Shown: piece by piece, positions 25,612-33,983 of the stretch | How positions within the stretch are numbered: the stretch's first letter is position 1 | How the letters are laid out: every line of letters starts with the position of its first letter | Source: Streptomyces violaceoruber | GTDB taxonomy: Bacteria; Actinomycetota; Actinomycetes; Streptomycetales; Streptomycetaceae | NCBI GenBank assembly: GCA_000720805.1 | Contig: JODI01000044.1 | Span: 1 to 64,000 of the forward strand | Length of the DNA stretch: 64,000 nucleotides | Reading direction: 5' to 3' | Notes under the pieces: model-generated | Told to the model about the DNA's origin: nothing | Databases searched by the model: none | The model's input: the letters and a program-made list of their open reading frames with translations, nothing else | Program-made: the position numbers and the translations under genes

Positions 25612-26786
25612 GCGGCGACCAGGAGGGACGGCGCCATCTGCGCGTCCCGCACGAACATGAGCCCTACGCATGGCACGAGCCGGGTGCGGACACGCGCCCG
25701 CCGAAGCAATCGCACGCTGGGAACGGAACTGTGAACCACGGCCCCGACGACCAGAGCTCCACAGGGCTCGACTCGGACGAGCTGGCACTGCGCAACCTGC
25801 TGCACCAGGCCGTCGAGGAGATCGAGCCACGTGACGGCACTCTCGACCACCTCCGCAAGGCGGTACCCGCCCGACGGGCCCGCAAGAGGCAGGCCGTCGT
25901 CGGCATGGCGGCCGCCGCCCTCTTCGTCGGCACGGCGATCCCGGCCCTGTGGCACGTCTCCAACGCCGCCGGTCCCGGCGTCGACCCCTCCATCGCCGGC
26001 CATGGCTCGCAGGCGCAGGGCGGGGCGGGCCAGGACAAGGGCCCGGAGGGCGGCGAGACCACCTCCGGCGGCTCCGCGGGCAAGACCGAGAACAAGGGCA
26101 AGCCCCAGCCGAAGGAAGACAAGAAGGACAAGGCCACCGGCAGCGCCGCCCGTTCCGGCGGTACCTCCGGCACGCCCTCCGCCGGCGCGGCGGCCGGCGC
26201 CCCGGTGTGCTCGGCGGCCGAGATCGGCTCGCCCACCCAGACCGTCAATTCCCCCGACTCCGTCGGCGCGGTCTACGGCACCTTCCGCTTCACCAACGTC
26301 TCCGGCACGAGCTGTACGGTCAGCGGTCCCGGCACCCTCACTCCGACGCCGACGGGCGCGGCCGACGCCACCAAGATCAGTGCGGTCCGGCACATCGCCG
26401 GGGACGCGGCGGCGGCGCTGCCCGACCCGTCCCTCGAGGTCACCGCACTGCTGCTGAAGCCGGGATCCTCCTACGAGGTGCAGTTCGCCTGGGTTCCCAC
26501 CGAGACCTGTCCCTCGACCGGCGGCGACAACTCGACCGGTGACACCGGCACCCCCCCGTCCCCCGACCCGAGCCCCACGCAGGACCCCACCGTGGACGGC
26601 GGCACCACGGCCGACGGCGGCGACACCGGGACCACCCCCCAGCTGGTCACGGAGGACGGCGGCACGGCCGACGGCAGCGTGACGGTCACCAACACGGCGG
26701 AGGGCGGCGCCCCGTCGATCTCGGCGACGGTGCCCAACGCGTGCGCGGGGGTCGTGTACTGGACGGGGCTGCTGGCGGGGGTCTGA
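25608..26786 (+). CDS. Membrane-anchored extracytoplasmic protein, possible anti-sigma factor
   Basis: Protein of 392 residues translated from an ATG overlapping the sigma factor stop. The cytoplasmic part of about 100 residues contains a short helical segment (SDELALRNLLHQAVEEIEPRDG) that could contact a sigma factor. One transmembrane helix follows at about residues 104-122 (AVVGMAAAALFVGTAIPAL). Outside is a low-complexity Gly/Lys/Ser linker, then a beta-rich domain starting at a Cys (PVCSAAEIG) and resembling DUF4232-type domains, interrupted by a Thr/Asp/Gly-rich insert. The gene order and overlap suggest control of the sigma factor, but no zinc anti-sigma motif is present. Confidence 0.65.
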   Translation: MSGDQEGRRHLRVPHEHEPYAWHEPGADTRPPKQSHAGNGTVNHGPDDQSSTGLDSDELALRNLLHQAVEEIEPRDGTLDHLRKAVPARRARKRQAVVGMAAAALFVGTAIPALWHVSNAAGPGVDPSIAGHGSQAQGGAGQDKGPEGGETTSGGSAGKTENKGKPQPKEDKKDKATGSAARSGGTSGTPSAGAAAGAPVCSAAEIGSPTQTVNSPDSVGAVYGTFRFTNVSGTSCTVSGPGTLTPTPTGAADATKISAVRHIAGDAAAALPDPSLEVTALLLKPGSSYEVQFAWVPTETCPSTGGDNSTGDTGTPPSPDPSPTQDPTVDGGTTADGGDTGTTPQLVTEDGGTADGSVTVTNTAEGGAPSISATVPNACAGVVYWTGLLAGV

Positions 26787-26800
26787 TCGCCCCTGCCGGT

Positions 26801-26817
26801 CGCCCGGCGGCCGGGCG
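26801..26817. terminator. Short hairpin between convergent genes
   Basis: CGCCCGG and CCGGGCG pair across CGG, forming a 7-bp stem exactly between the stop of the membrane protein gene (26786) and the stop of the SURF1 gene (26818). It could serve both strands. No T-run. Confidence 0.4.
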
Positions 26818-27633
26818 TCAGACAGTCATCCGTTCCTGGTCCTGACCCCGGCCCTCGCCCTCGTTCGCGTCCTCGTCCGGGACCAGCCCCAACTCCGCGT
26901 CCCGGACGAACTCCACCTCGCGCCGCAGCAGCCGGAACCACATGAACACCACGAACCCGGCGAAAACGAACCATTCCCCGGTGTACCCCAGGTTCTGGAA
27001 CGCCTTCAGATCGAGCCCGCTGTCCGCGGGCGCCGACGCCGGTACGGCCGTCATCCCGGAGTCCGCCCGGGCCAGGGTCACCCACGCGTCGTACACGTCG
27101 TACGGTACGAGGTTCACCAGCGACGCCGCGCTGATCGCCGCGGTCTGCCCGGCCGGCAACCCGCCCTGCGCACTGACCCCGTTGTCCCCGGGCGTCTCGG
27201 ACGCCTGCAACGCGCCCGTGACGGTGACCTCACCCTTCGGCGCGGCCGGAGCCTTGGCCGGATCGGGCGACCCCGGGAGCCAGCCCCGGACGACGGGGAG
27301 GGCCTCGCCCCGGTCGGTACGCAGCAGGGTCAGGACGTAGTAGCCGTTCCTGCCGTCCAGCTCCCGGTCGGGGACGAGCAGCTGCCGGTCGTAGCGCCCG
27401 GTCGCGGTGACCTGCCGTCCGGACGTCGCCTTGTCCACGGGCAGCATCTCGTCCAGCGGACGTGCCGCCTCCCGCTCACTGGTCGCGGCCTGCGTCACCG
27501 CGCTGCGGTGGTCCTGCATACGGTCCTCGAACCGGCTCAGCTGCCAGGACCCCATGAAGACGCAGAAGGGGATGGCGAGCAGCACGAAGACGTTGATCCC
27601 CCACCAACGGGGCGTCAGCAGAAACCGGTACAC
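26818..27633 (-). CDS. SURF1 family cytochrome oxidase biogenesis protein
   Basis: Membrane protein of 271 residues that helps assemble haem-copper cytochrome c oxidase. It has the SURF1 layout: one transmembrane helix near the N-terminus (WWGINVFVLLAIPFCVFMGSWQLSRFEDR, with the conserved GxWQ pattern), a large outer domain with VVRGWLPG, and a second helix near the C-terminus (WFVFAGFVVFMWFRLLRRE). The tail is acidic. It converges with the DUF4232-like gene and is divergent from the S9 peptidase gene. Confidence 0.88.
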   Translation of the reverse strand: MYRFLLTPRWWGINVFVLLAIPFCVFMGSWQLSRFEDRMQDHRSAVTQAATSEREAARPLDEMLPVDKATSGRQVTATGRYDRQLLVPDRELDGRNGYYVLTLLRTDRGEALPVVRGWLPGSPDPAKAPAAPKGEVTVTGALQASETPGDNGVSAQGGLPAGQTAAISAASLVNLVPYDVYDAWVTLARADSGMTAVPASAPADSGLDLKAFQNLGYTGEWFVFAGFVVFMWFRLLRREVEFVRDAELGLVPDEDANEGEGRGQDQERMTV

Positions 27634-27798
27634 GCTCCCACGGTACGGCGCTGCGGCAGGGAGACGGTTCGCGGGGTCGGCTTGTGCGGCTGCTCCAGGG
27701 GCCGGCTCGGTAAGCGGACCGGAAGAGGGCGGTGGAAGTTATCCACAGGCTGGGGACCTGGCCAGCGCGTTGTCGGTCCGGGCGGGCAGTATGGGGCC

Positions 27799-29616
27799 AT
27801 GACTGAGAGCAACGGGTCCGCAGCACAGACGCGGAACGAGGAGATGCCGGACTGGGAGAAGCGCTTCCGGGCGCCCCGGGTGTCACTGCCCGACTGGGCG
27901 GAGGACGCACCGGACCACTCCCTGTTCGTGTCGAACGCGACAGGGACGTACGAGCTGTACGCCTGGGACCGTGCGACAGGCGGACAACGCCAGGTGACCG
28001 ACCGGCCGAACGGCACGACGGACGGCGTGCTCTCCCCGGACGGCCGCTGGGTGTGGTGGTTCGACGACAAGGACGGTGACGAGTTCGGGGTCTGGCGCCG
28101 CCAGCCCTTCGAAGGCGGTGCGGACGAACTCGCCACGCCCGGCCTGGAGGCGTCCTACCCGGCGGGCCTCGCCCTCGGCCGGGACGGCACGGCGGTCGTG
28201 GGCCGCTCCACCGACGAGGACGGTACGACGATCCATCTCAGCCGTCCCGGTGAGGCCCCGGTGGAGATCTACCGCCACCGCGAGTCCGCCGGCGTCGGCG
28301 ACCTCTCCCACGACGGATCCCTGATCGCGATCGAGCACACCGAGCACGGCGACGCGATGCACTCGGCGCTGCGTGTCCTGCGTCCCGACGGCACGCCGGT
28401 CGCCGACCTCGACGACACCAAGGGCGGCACCCTGGAACTCGGCCTGGAGATCCTCGGCTTCGCGCCGGTGGAGGGCGACGCCCGGCTGCTGATCGGCCAC
28501 CAGCGTCGGGGCCGCTGGGAACCCCTGGTCTGGGACGTGTCCACCGGCGAGGAGACCGACCTCGACCTGGACCTGCCCGGTGACGTCGGCGCCGAGTGGT
28601 ACCCGGACGGCACCGGCCTGCTGATCTCGCACAGCTTCGAGGCGCGCAGCGAGCTCTTCCACTACGACCTGGCCACCCGCGAGCTGGTCAGGGTCCCCAC
28701 CCCGCCGGGCACGGTGTCCGGGGCGACGGCCCGCCCCGACGGCAGCGTGGAGTACCTCTGGTCCTCCGCCGCCGAGCCGTCCACGGTCCGCTCGACCACC
28801 GGCCGGGCCGTCCTCGACCCGCCCGGCATGAAGTCCCCGGGCTCGGTCCCCGTGGAGGACGTGTGGGTGGAGGGCCCCGGCGGCCGCATCCACGCCCTGG
28901 TCCAGAGGCCGGCGGGCAGCACCGGCCCGCTCCCCACCGTCTTCGACATCCACGGCGGTCCCACCTGGCACGACAGTGACTCCTTCGCGGCCGGCCCGGC
29001 GGCCTGGGTCGACCACGGGTACGCGGTGGTCCGCGTCAACTACCGCGGCTCCACGGGCTACGGCCGTGCCTGGACGGACGCCCTGAAGCACCGGGTCGGC
29101 CTGATCGAGCTGGAGGACATCGAGGCGGTCCGCGCCTGGGCGATCACCTCCGGCCTCGCCGACCCCTCGCGCCTGATCCTCACCGGCGGCTCCTGGGGCG
29201 GCTACCTCACCCTCCTCGGCATCGGCACCCAGCCCGACGCGTGGACCCTGGGCATCGCGGCGGTCCCGGTCGCCGACTACGTCGCGGCGTACCACGACGA
29301 GATGGAAGCCCTGAAGGCCATGGACCGCACCCTCCTCGGCGGCACCCCGGAGGAGGTCCCGGAACGCTTCGAGGCGTCCTCCCCCCTGACCTACGTCGAC
29401 CAGGTCAAGGCCCCCGTCTACATCTCCGCCGGCGTCAACGATCCCCGCTGCCCCATCCGCCAGATCGACAACTACGTCAAGCGCCTGGAGTCCCGAGGAG
29501 CAGTCCACGAGGTCTACCGCTACGACGCCGGCCACGGCTCCCTGGTCGTGGACGAGCGCATCAAACAGGTGAGGCTGGAACTGGACTTCGCGGAGAGGCA
29601 TCTGCCCACGACGTGA
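27799..29616 (+). CDS. S9 family prolyl oligopeptidase
   Basis: Cytoplasmic serine peptidase of 605 residues. Residues 1-350 form a beta-propeller of WD-like repeats (LSPDGRWVWWFDDKDGD, LSHDGSLIAIEHTEHGD). The alpha/beta hydrolase domain follows, with the oxyanion region DIHGGPTWHD, nucleophile Ser in TGGSWGGYLTLL, the Asp in GVNDPRCP and the catalytic His in DAGHGSLV. The family cleaves short peptides. The ATG at 27799 was chosen because the protein similarity starts there; in-frame sequence upstream overlaps the divergent SURF1 gene. Its ribosome binding site is weak. It converges with the TrkA-type gene across a repeat array. Confidence 0.9.
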   Translation: MTESNGSAAQTRNEEMPDWEKRFRAPRVSLPDWAEDAPDHSLFVSNATGTYELYAWDRATGGQRQVTDRPNGTTDGVLSPDGRWVWWFDDKDGDEFGVWRRQPFEGGADELATPGLEASYPAGLALGRDGTAVVGRSTDEDGTTIHLSRPGEAPVEIYRHRESAGVGDLSHDGSLIAIEHTEHGDAMHSALRVLRPDGTPVADLDDTKGGTLELGLEILGFAPVEGDARLLIGHQRRGRWEPLVWDVSTGEETDLDLDLPGDVGAEWYPDGTGLLISHSFEARSELFHYDLATRELVRVPTPPGTVSGATARPDGSVEYLWSSAAEPSTVRSTTGRAVLDPPGMKSPGSVPVEDVWVEGPGGRIHALVQRPAGSTGPLPTVFDIHGGPTWHDSDSFAAGPAAWVDHGYAVVRVNYRGSTGYGRAWTDALKHRVGLIELEDIEAVRAWAITSGLADPSRLILTGGSWGGYLTLLGIGTQPDAWTLGIAAVPVADYVAAYHDEMEALKAMDRTLLGGTPEEVPERFEASSPLTYVDQVKAPVYISAGVNDPRCPIRQIDNYVKRLESRGAVHEVYRYDAGHGSLVVDERIKQVRLELDFAERHLPTT

Positions 29617-29975
29617 CCGACCGAGTCGGGTGGCGGGCGGACGTGGGCCGGGGGTCCGGGGGTCCCTGGGCCCGGGGCCCCGGGGCGCCGGGGCCCCGGG
29701 GGAGAGCTTCCCTGGGGCGGGAGGCGAAGCCTCGCATGGCGAAGCCCCGGCGGAGGGAGCGCCCGGCGGGGAAGCTCGGCCGGGGAGGGGAAGCCCCCGG
29801 CGGGGGAACCCTGGCGGGAGGGGAGCCCCGGCGGGGGAGAAGCCCCGGCGGGGGAGAAGCCCCGGCGGGAGGGAAGCCCCGGCGGGAGGGAAGCCCCGGC
29901 GGGAGGGAAGCCCCGGCGGGAGGGAAGCCCCGGCGGGGGAGAAGCCCCGGCGGGGGACAAGCCTCACGAACCAGC
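29617..29975. other. Repeat-filled intergenic region
   Basis: No gene in 359 bp between two convergent genes. The left part is a GC-rich, degenerate form of the tandem repeat that becomes regular at 29824. Long open frames here arise from the repeat's lack of stop codons. Confidence 0.7.
29824..29959. repeat. 17-bp tandem repeat, eight copies
   Basis: Eight consecutive 17-bp units alternating between AGCCCCGGCGGGGGAGA and AGCCCCGGCGGGAGGGA. Degenerate units continue to the left as far as about 29740. The right end is 16 bp from the stop codon of the minus-strand TrkA-type gene. The units are directly adjacent without spacers. Confidence 0.9.
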
Positions 29976-31994
29976 CTACGTACCCGCCCGTTCCCGACTC
30001 CGTCGCCCCAGCAACTCCGCCAGCCCCCGACGGGTCGCGGCCAGCACGACCCGGTCCGAGCCCCGCAGGACATACGTGTCGGGCAGGTCCCACACCAGTC
30101 CCGAGCCGCCCGCCGACCTCGGCTCCTCGGAAGGGGCGTCCGCGGCCGACCCCGCCCGCCCCCCGCCGGAGGCCCTCGTGTCCAAGGCCAACACCCGCCA
30201 CGCCCCCGCCCGGAACGCCTCCCCCACCGTCTTCCCCTCCAGCTGCGGATGCCCGCGCACCTCGAGCGCCGCGAACAGCAGCACCTGCCGCTCGACCGGG
30301 ATCGCCCCCAGGATCTGCCGCCCCATCATCGCCCCGGCGAACGCGGGCGCCGCCAGATGCGACACACTCCGGCTCCGCGTGGACGCCCCCGGATGCGCGG
30401 CCCGGAGGGTGCGGTACACGGCGGTCGCGAAGTCGTCGTCGTACAGGCGAAGGACGACGCGCAAGTCGGGCCGTACGGACCGGGCGTACAGCACGGCCTC
30501 CAGGTTCGTGGTGTCCGCGCTGGTCACCGCGAGCAGCGTCCGCGCGCGGTGGATCTTCGCGGCCTCCAGGACGCCCTCCTGGGTGACGTCCCCGAGCACG
30601 ACCGGCACCCGCAGCCGCCGGGCGGTCGCGAGCCCCCGCGCCTCGGGGTCGGACTCGACGCACACCACCGGGATGTTGAGCTCCCGCAACCGCGTCAGGA
30701 CCCGGGTACCGATCTTGCCGAGCCCGAGCAGCACCACATGCCCGCCCAGCCCCCGCGGCGGCTTCCGCAACGCGGAGGCGGTCCGGAAGGTGCCCAGCGC
30801 TTCGAGCACCGCGGCCAGCAGTACCGGCAACAGCAGCAACCCGACCAATCCGGACAGGAGTTGGAGCACCTGCCGCCCCGTCGACGCCCCGATCGCCGGG
30901 TCGTCGATGGCGAAGAGATCGAGCAGCGTCAGATAGAAGGCCCCCACCGGATGCATGTCGGTGACCAGCCACAACGCCACCGCCAACGCGATCACACACG
31001 CCACCGATCCCGCCAGCGACCACCGCAGCCGCCGCGAGAACAACGAGGCGAACGGCGGTACGATCCCGCGCCCCGCGGACAGCGCCGGCCCGGAGTACGA
31101 CACCTGCTCCAGTACGACGGTCCCGCGCCCGGTCGCGGCCCGGACCGCCGCCGCGTCCGGCAGCAGCCGCGGCCCCTGGTCCCCGCTGCCCTCCGAACCG
31201 TCCGCGCCCGCCGGGTCGTTGCTGGTCGCGGAGAGCAGCGCGAGGGTGGCGAGGCCCGGGTCGGCGACCTGGCCGGGTCCCGGCGGCTGCCGTTCCACCG
31301 CGCGCAGCAGCAGCCCGTCGGTCTGGACGACCTTGCTGGTGCCGACGATCGCGGTGGCGGCCAGCGCGGGCGCGGCCGTGTCGGCGTCGGACAGCACAGT
31401 CGTGGAAGCGTCACCCACCCCGACGGCCCCGACCGCCCCGGCCACCGTCGCGACCCCGCCCAGCCCGCCCGTCGTGCCGGCTCCGTCTGTCCCGCTGGTC
31501 GCCAACGCCGCGGCCTGGTCGAGGAGTTCCTCGATGTGCTGGCCCAACCGCCGGTTGTACAGCCGCAGCACAAGCCGCAGCCGGGGGTTGAGGCGGCGGG
31601 CGGTGAGGGCGGCGCGGATGTTGGTCTCGTCGTCGTCGTACACGAGCGCCAGCGCGGCCGCCCGCTCCACTCCCGCCTCGGCGAGCACGGCCTCGACCGG
31701 CTCGGCGGCCTCCACCACCCGTGCGTCGGGCGGCGGCGGCTCGGACGCGCCGTTGCCCCCGGCCCGGTTGACGGCCGCGTTCACCACCCGGTCGAGCAGG
31801 GCCGAGGCCGCCCGCCCCCGGCCGACGACCGGGGGCCGCGCCGCACGCTCGGAGGGCGGCACGACCAGCGTGACCTGTTCGCCGTAGACCCCGCGCAGTT
31901 CGGCGGCGAGCCGGTGCGCGAGTCCGTCGTCACCGCACACCACCATGGGGGCGGCCGGGTCACCCGGCGGACTCTGATTCGGAACGCTAGCCAC
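29976..31994 (-). CDS. TrkA-N/RCK channel-like protein
   Basis: Membrane protein of about 672 residues. It has an N-terminal NAD-binding TrkA-N/RCK domain (MVVCGDDGLAHRLAAEL, LVYDDDETNIRAAL), a central pair of hydrophobic helices with an intervening loop (about residues 330-410), and a second TrkA-N domain (GHVVLLGLGKIGTRVLTRL, VVLGDVTQEGVLEAAKIHRA, SADTTNLEAVLYAR). The arrangement matches ligand-gated potassium channels with RCK domains, but the loop reads FYLTLLDLFAIDDPAIG and lacks the TVGYG selectivity filter. The GTG at 31994 gives the longest family-like reading, though no ribosome binding site is evident; ATG at 31946 is the alternative. Divergent from the permease gene at 32118. Confidence 0.78.
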   Translation of the reverse strand: MASVPNQSPPGDPAAPMVVCGDDGLAHRLAAELRGVYGEQVTLVVPPSERAARPPVVGRGRAASALLDRVVNAAVNRAGGNGASEPPPPDARVVEAAEPVEAVLAEAGVERAAALALVYDDDETNIRAALTARRLNPRLRLVLRLYNRRLGQHIEELLDQAAALATSGTDGAGTTGGLGGVATVAGAVGAVGVGDASTTVLSDADTAAPALAATAIVGTSKVVQTDGLLLRAVERQPPGPGQVADPGLATLALLSATSNDPAGADGSEGSGDQGPRLLPDAAAVRAATGRGTVVLEQVSYSGPALSAGRGIVPPFASLFSRRLRWSLAGSVACVIALAVALWLVTDMHPVGAFYLTLLDLFAIDDPAIGASTGRQVLQLLSGLVGLLLLPVLLAAVLEALGTFRTASALRKPPRGLGGHVVLLGLGKIGTRVLTRLRELNIPVVCVESDPEARGLATARRLRVPVVLGDVTQEGVLEAAKIHRARTLLAVTSADTTNLEAVLYARSVRPDLRVVLRLYDDDFATAVYRTLRAAHPGASTRSRSVSHLAAPAFAGAMMGRQILGAIPVERQVLLFAALEVRGHPQLEGKTVGEAFRAGAWRVLALDTRASGGGRAGSAADAPSEEPRSAGGSGLVWDLPDTYVLRGSDRVVLAATRRGLAELLGRRSRERAGT

Positions 31995-32117
31995 GAGGGA
32001 GAAGACTGCCTCACTCTGACAGGTGGTTCCAGCACCCGTTGAACGTTCGCTCCCCGTTCGCCGTACTGAAGGGGAGGGAAACCAGCGCCCTTCCGCACCA
32101 CCGGAGGTACCTCGGCC

Positions 32118-33137
32118 GTGGCCGTCACCAAAGCAGCCCCGCGGGAGAGCGTCCAGGACACCCCTGCGGCAAGAGCCCCGGAAGGGCCCCGCCGCCTCAA
32201 CTCGCCGCTCGCGCTCACCTTGTTGCTCGTGCTCATGGTGGTGGCGCAGGGCTCGATCCGGCGGGTCCTGTCCGCGCCGGTGATGCAGAGCTGGATGACC
32301 GTGTTCGTCGCCGTGGTCGTGCAGGCCCTGCCCTTCCTCGTCCTGGGCGTGCTGCTGTCGGCGGCCATCGCGGTGTTCGTCCCGCCGTCCTTCTTCGCCC
32401 GCGCGCTGCCGAAACGGCCCGCCCTGGCGGTCCCGGTGGCCGGTATGGCGGGCGCGGTCCTGCCCGGCTGCGAGTGCGCGTCCGTACCGGTCGCCGGGGC
32501 GCTGGTACGGCGGGGCGTGACGCCGGCCGCCGCGCTCGCGTTCCTGCTGTCCGCCCCGGCGATCAACCCGATCGTGCTGACGGCGACCGCGGTCGCCTTC
32601 CCGAACGATCCGGAGATGGTCCTCGCCCGTCTCGTCGCGAGCCTGCTGGTGGCCTGCGCGATGGGCTGGCTGTGGCAGCGCCTCGGCCGCGCCGACTGGC
32701 TGCGTCCCCCGGCCCGCGCGGCCTACGACGGCCAGAGCAAGGGCGCCGCGTTCTGGGGCTTGGTCCGGCACGACGTCATGCACGCCGGCGGTTTCCTGGT
32801 GGTCGGCGCGATGGCCGCGGCGACGCTCAAGGCCGTCGTCCCGGAGGAGTGGCTGCGGATGGCGGCCGGCAACCCGCTGGTCTCCGTGGTGGCGCTCGCC
32901 GTCCTGGCCGTACTGCTGTCGATCTGCTCGGAGGCGGACGCGTTCGTGGCGGCCTCGCTGTCCCAGTTCTCGCTCACCGCGCGGCTGGCGTTCCTGGTCG
33001 TCGGCCCGATGGTCGACCTGAAGCTGTTCGCGATGCAGGCGGGCACCTTCGGCCGCGGCTTCGCCCTGCGCTTCGCCCCCGCCACCTTCGTCCTCGCCAT
33101 CACCGGGGCGGTCCTGACCGGGACGGTACTCCTGTGA
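32118..33137 (+). CDS. ArsP/UPF0718-type permease
   Basis: Integral membrane protein of 339 residues with about eight transmembrane helices, of the permease family that includes methylarsenite exporter ArsP. Visible marks are GAVLPGCECASVPVAGALVRRGVTP with two Cys residues, AFLLSAPAINPIVL, and a second inverted half with SICSEADAFVAASLSQ. The GTG start follows GGAGG at a longish spacing. The stop overlaps the start of the next gene by 4 bp. In Streptomyces this gene and a TIGR03943-type partner form a pair; a transported metal or metalloid is plausible but not shown. Confidence 0.85.
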   Translation: MAVTKAAPRESVQDTPAARAPEGPRRLNSPLALTLLLVLMVVAQGSIRRVLSAPVMQSWMTVFVAVVVQALPFLVLGVLLSAAIAVFVPPSFFARALPKRPALAVPVAGMAGAVLPGCECASVPVAGALVRRGVTPAAALAFLLSAPAINPIVLTATAVAFPNDPEMVLARLVASLLVACAMGWLWQRLGRADWLRPPARAAYDGQSKGAAFWGLVRHDVMHAGGFLVVGAMAAATLKAVVPEEWLRMAAGNPLVSVVALAVLAVLLSICSEADAFVAASLSQFSLTARLAFLVVGPMVDLKLFAMQAGTFGRGFALRFAPATFVLAITGAVLTGTVLL

Positions 33138-33973
33138 ACCGCCAGGCACAGGCGGCGGTCCTGTTCCTGCTCGGTGCGGGCCTGCTGCACGCCGGCTTCA
33201 CCGACCTCTACCTGCGCTATGTCAAGGCAGGCCTGCGCCCGATGCTGCTGGCCTCCGGCGTCGTACTGATCGCGGCGGCCCTGGCGACGGTCTGGTACGA
33301 GTGGCGGGCGACGCGCGCCCAGCCCGACGCGGAGGACCACGCCGACGCACACGCCCGGTCCGGCGCCGACGCACACGCCCAGTCCGGCGCCGACGCACAC
33401 GCCCGGTCCGACGCCGACGCACACGCCCAGTCCGACGCCGAGGACCACGACCACGCGCACACCCACCACGAACCCCGCGTCTCCTGGCTCCTCGTCCTCC
33501 CCCTCCTCGCCCTGATCCTGGTAGCCCCGCCCGCCCTCGGCTCCTACAGCGCCCTGCGCGCCGGTACGGCCCTGCAACAGCCGTACGGTTACGGGCATCT
33601 CCCCGCCGAGGGTCCCCTGCGTCTGAGCCTGGTCGACTACGCGGGCCGGGCGGTCTACGACCACGGCCGCTCCCTGGAGGGCCGGCAGATCAAGGTCACC
33701 GGCTTCGTCGCCCTGGACCACAGCGGCGCCCCCTATCTGGTCCGCATGGCCCTCAACTGCTGTGCCGCCGACGCCCAGCCGGTGAAGATCGGCCTGACCG
33801 GCCGGATCCCGCCGGTCCTGCAACCGGACGCCTGGCTGGAGGTCACCGGCACCTACACCGCCCGCCGCACCAAGGATCCGGTCAACCACGGCCCGATCCC
33901 GTACTTCCAGGTCACGGCCGCCAAACCGGTCCCGACACCGCACGACCCGTACGACGAGACCTGGAACAACTGA
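33134..33973 (+). CDS. TIGR03943 family permease partner with His-rich insert
   Basis: Protein of 279 residues. Two transmembrane helices near the N-terminus (about residues 5-22 and 33-52) are followed by a loop of about 50 residues rich in His and Asp, then a third helix (WLLVLPLLALILVAPPAL) and a large extracytoplasmic domain of about 150 residues with a Cys pair, NCCAADAQPVKIG. The loop consists of four tandem 8-residue units of the type ADAHARSG, ending in DHDHAHTHH, and could bind zinc or another divalent metal. The start overlaps the permease stop, so the two act together. Confidence 0.85.
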   Translation: MNRQAQAAVLFLLGAGLLHAGFTDLYLRYVKAGLRPMLLASGVVLIAAALATVWYEWRATRAQPDAEDHADAHARSGADAHAQSGADAHARSDADAHAQSDAEDHDHAHTHHEPRVSWLLVLPLLALILVAPPALGSYSALRAGTALQQPYGYGHLPAEGPLRLSLVDYAGRAVYDHGRSLEGRQIKVTGFVALDHSGAPYLVRMALNCCAADAQPVKIGLTGRIPPVLQPDAWLEVTGTYTARRTKDPVNHGPIPYFQVTAAKPVPTPHDPYDETWNN

Positions 33974-33983
33974 CGGTCACACG

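Noticed and set aside
29824..29959. CRISPR array
   Set aside because: The 17-bp units are directly adjacent without spacers, and no cas genes are present. The same holds for the other tandem arrays.
29976..33149. Reading the TrkA-type gene from 33149 as a protein of over 1000 residues
   Set aside because: The extra part overlaps the divergent permease genes and has antisense composition.
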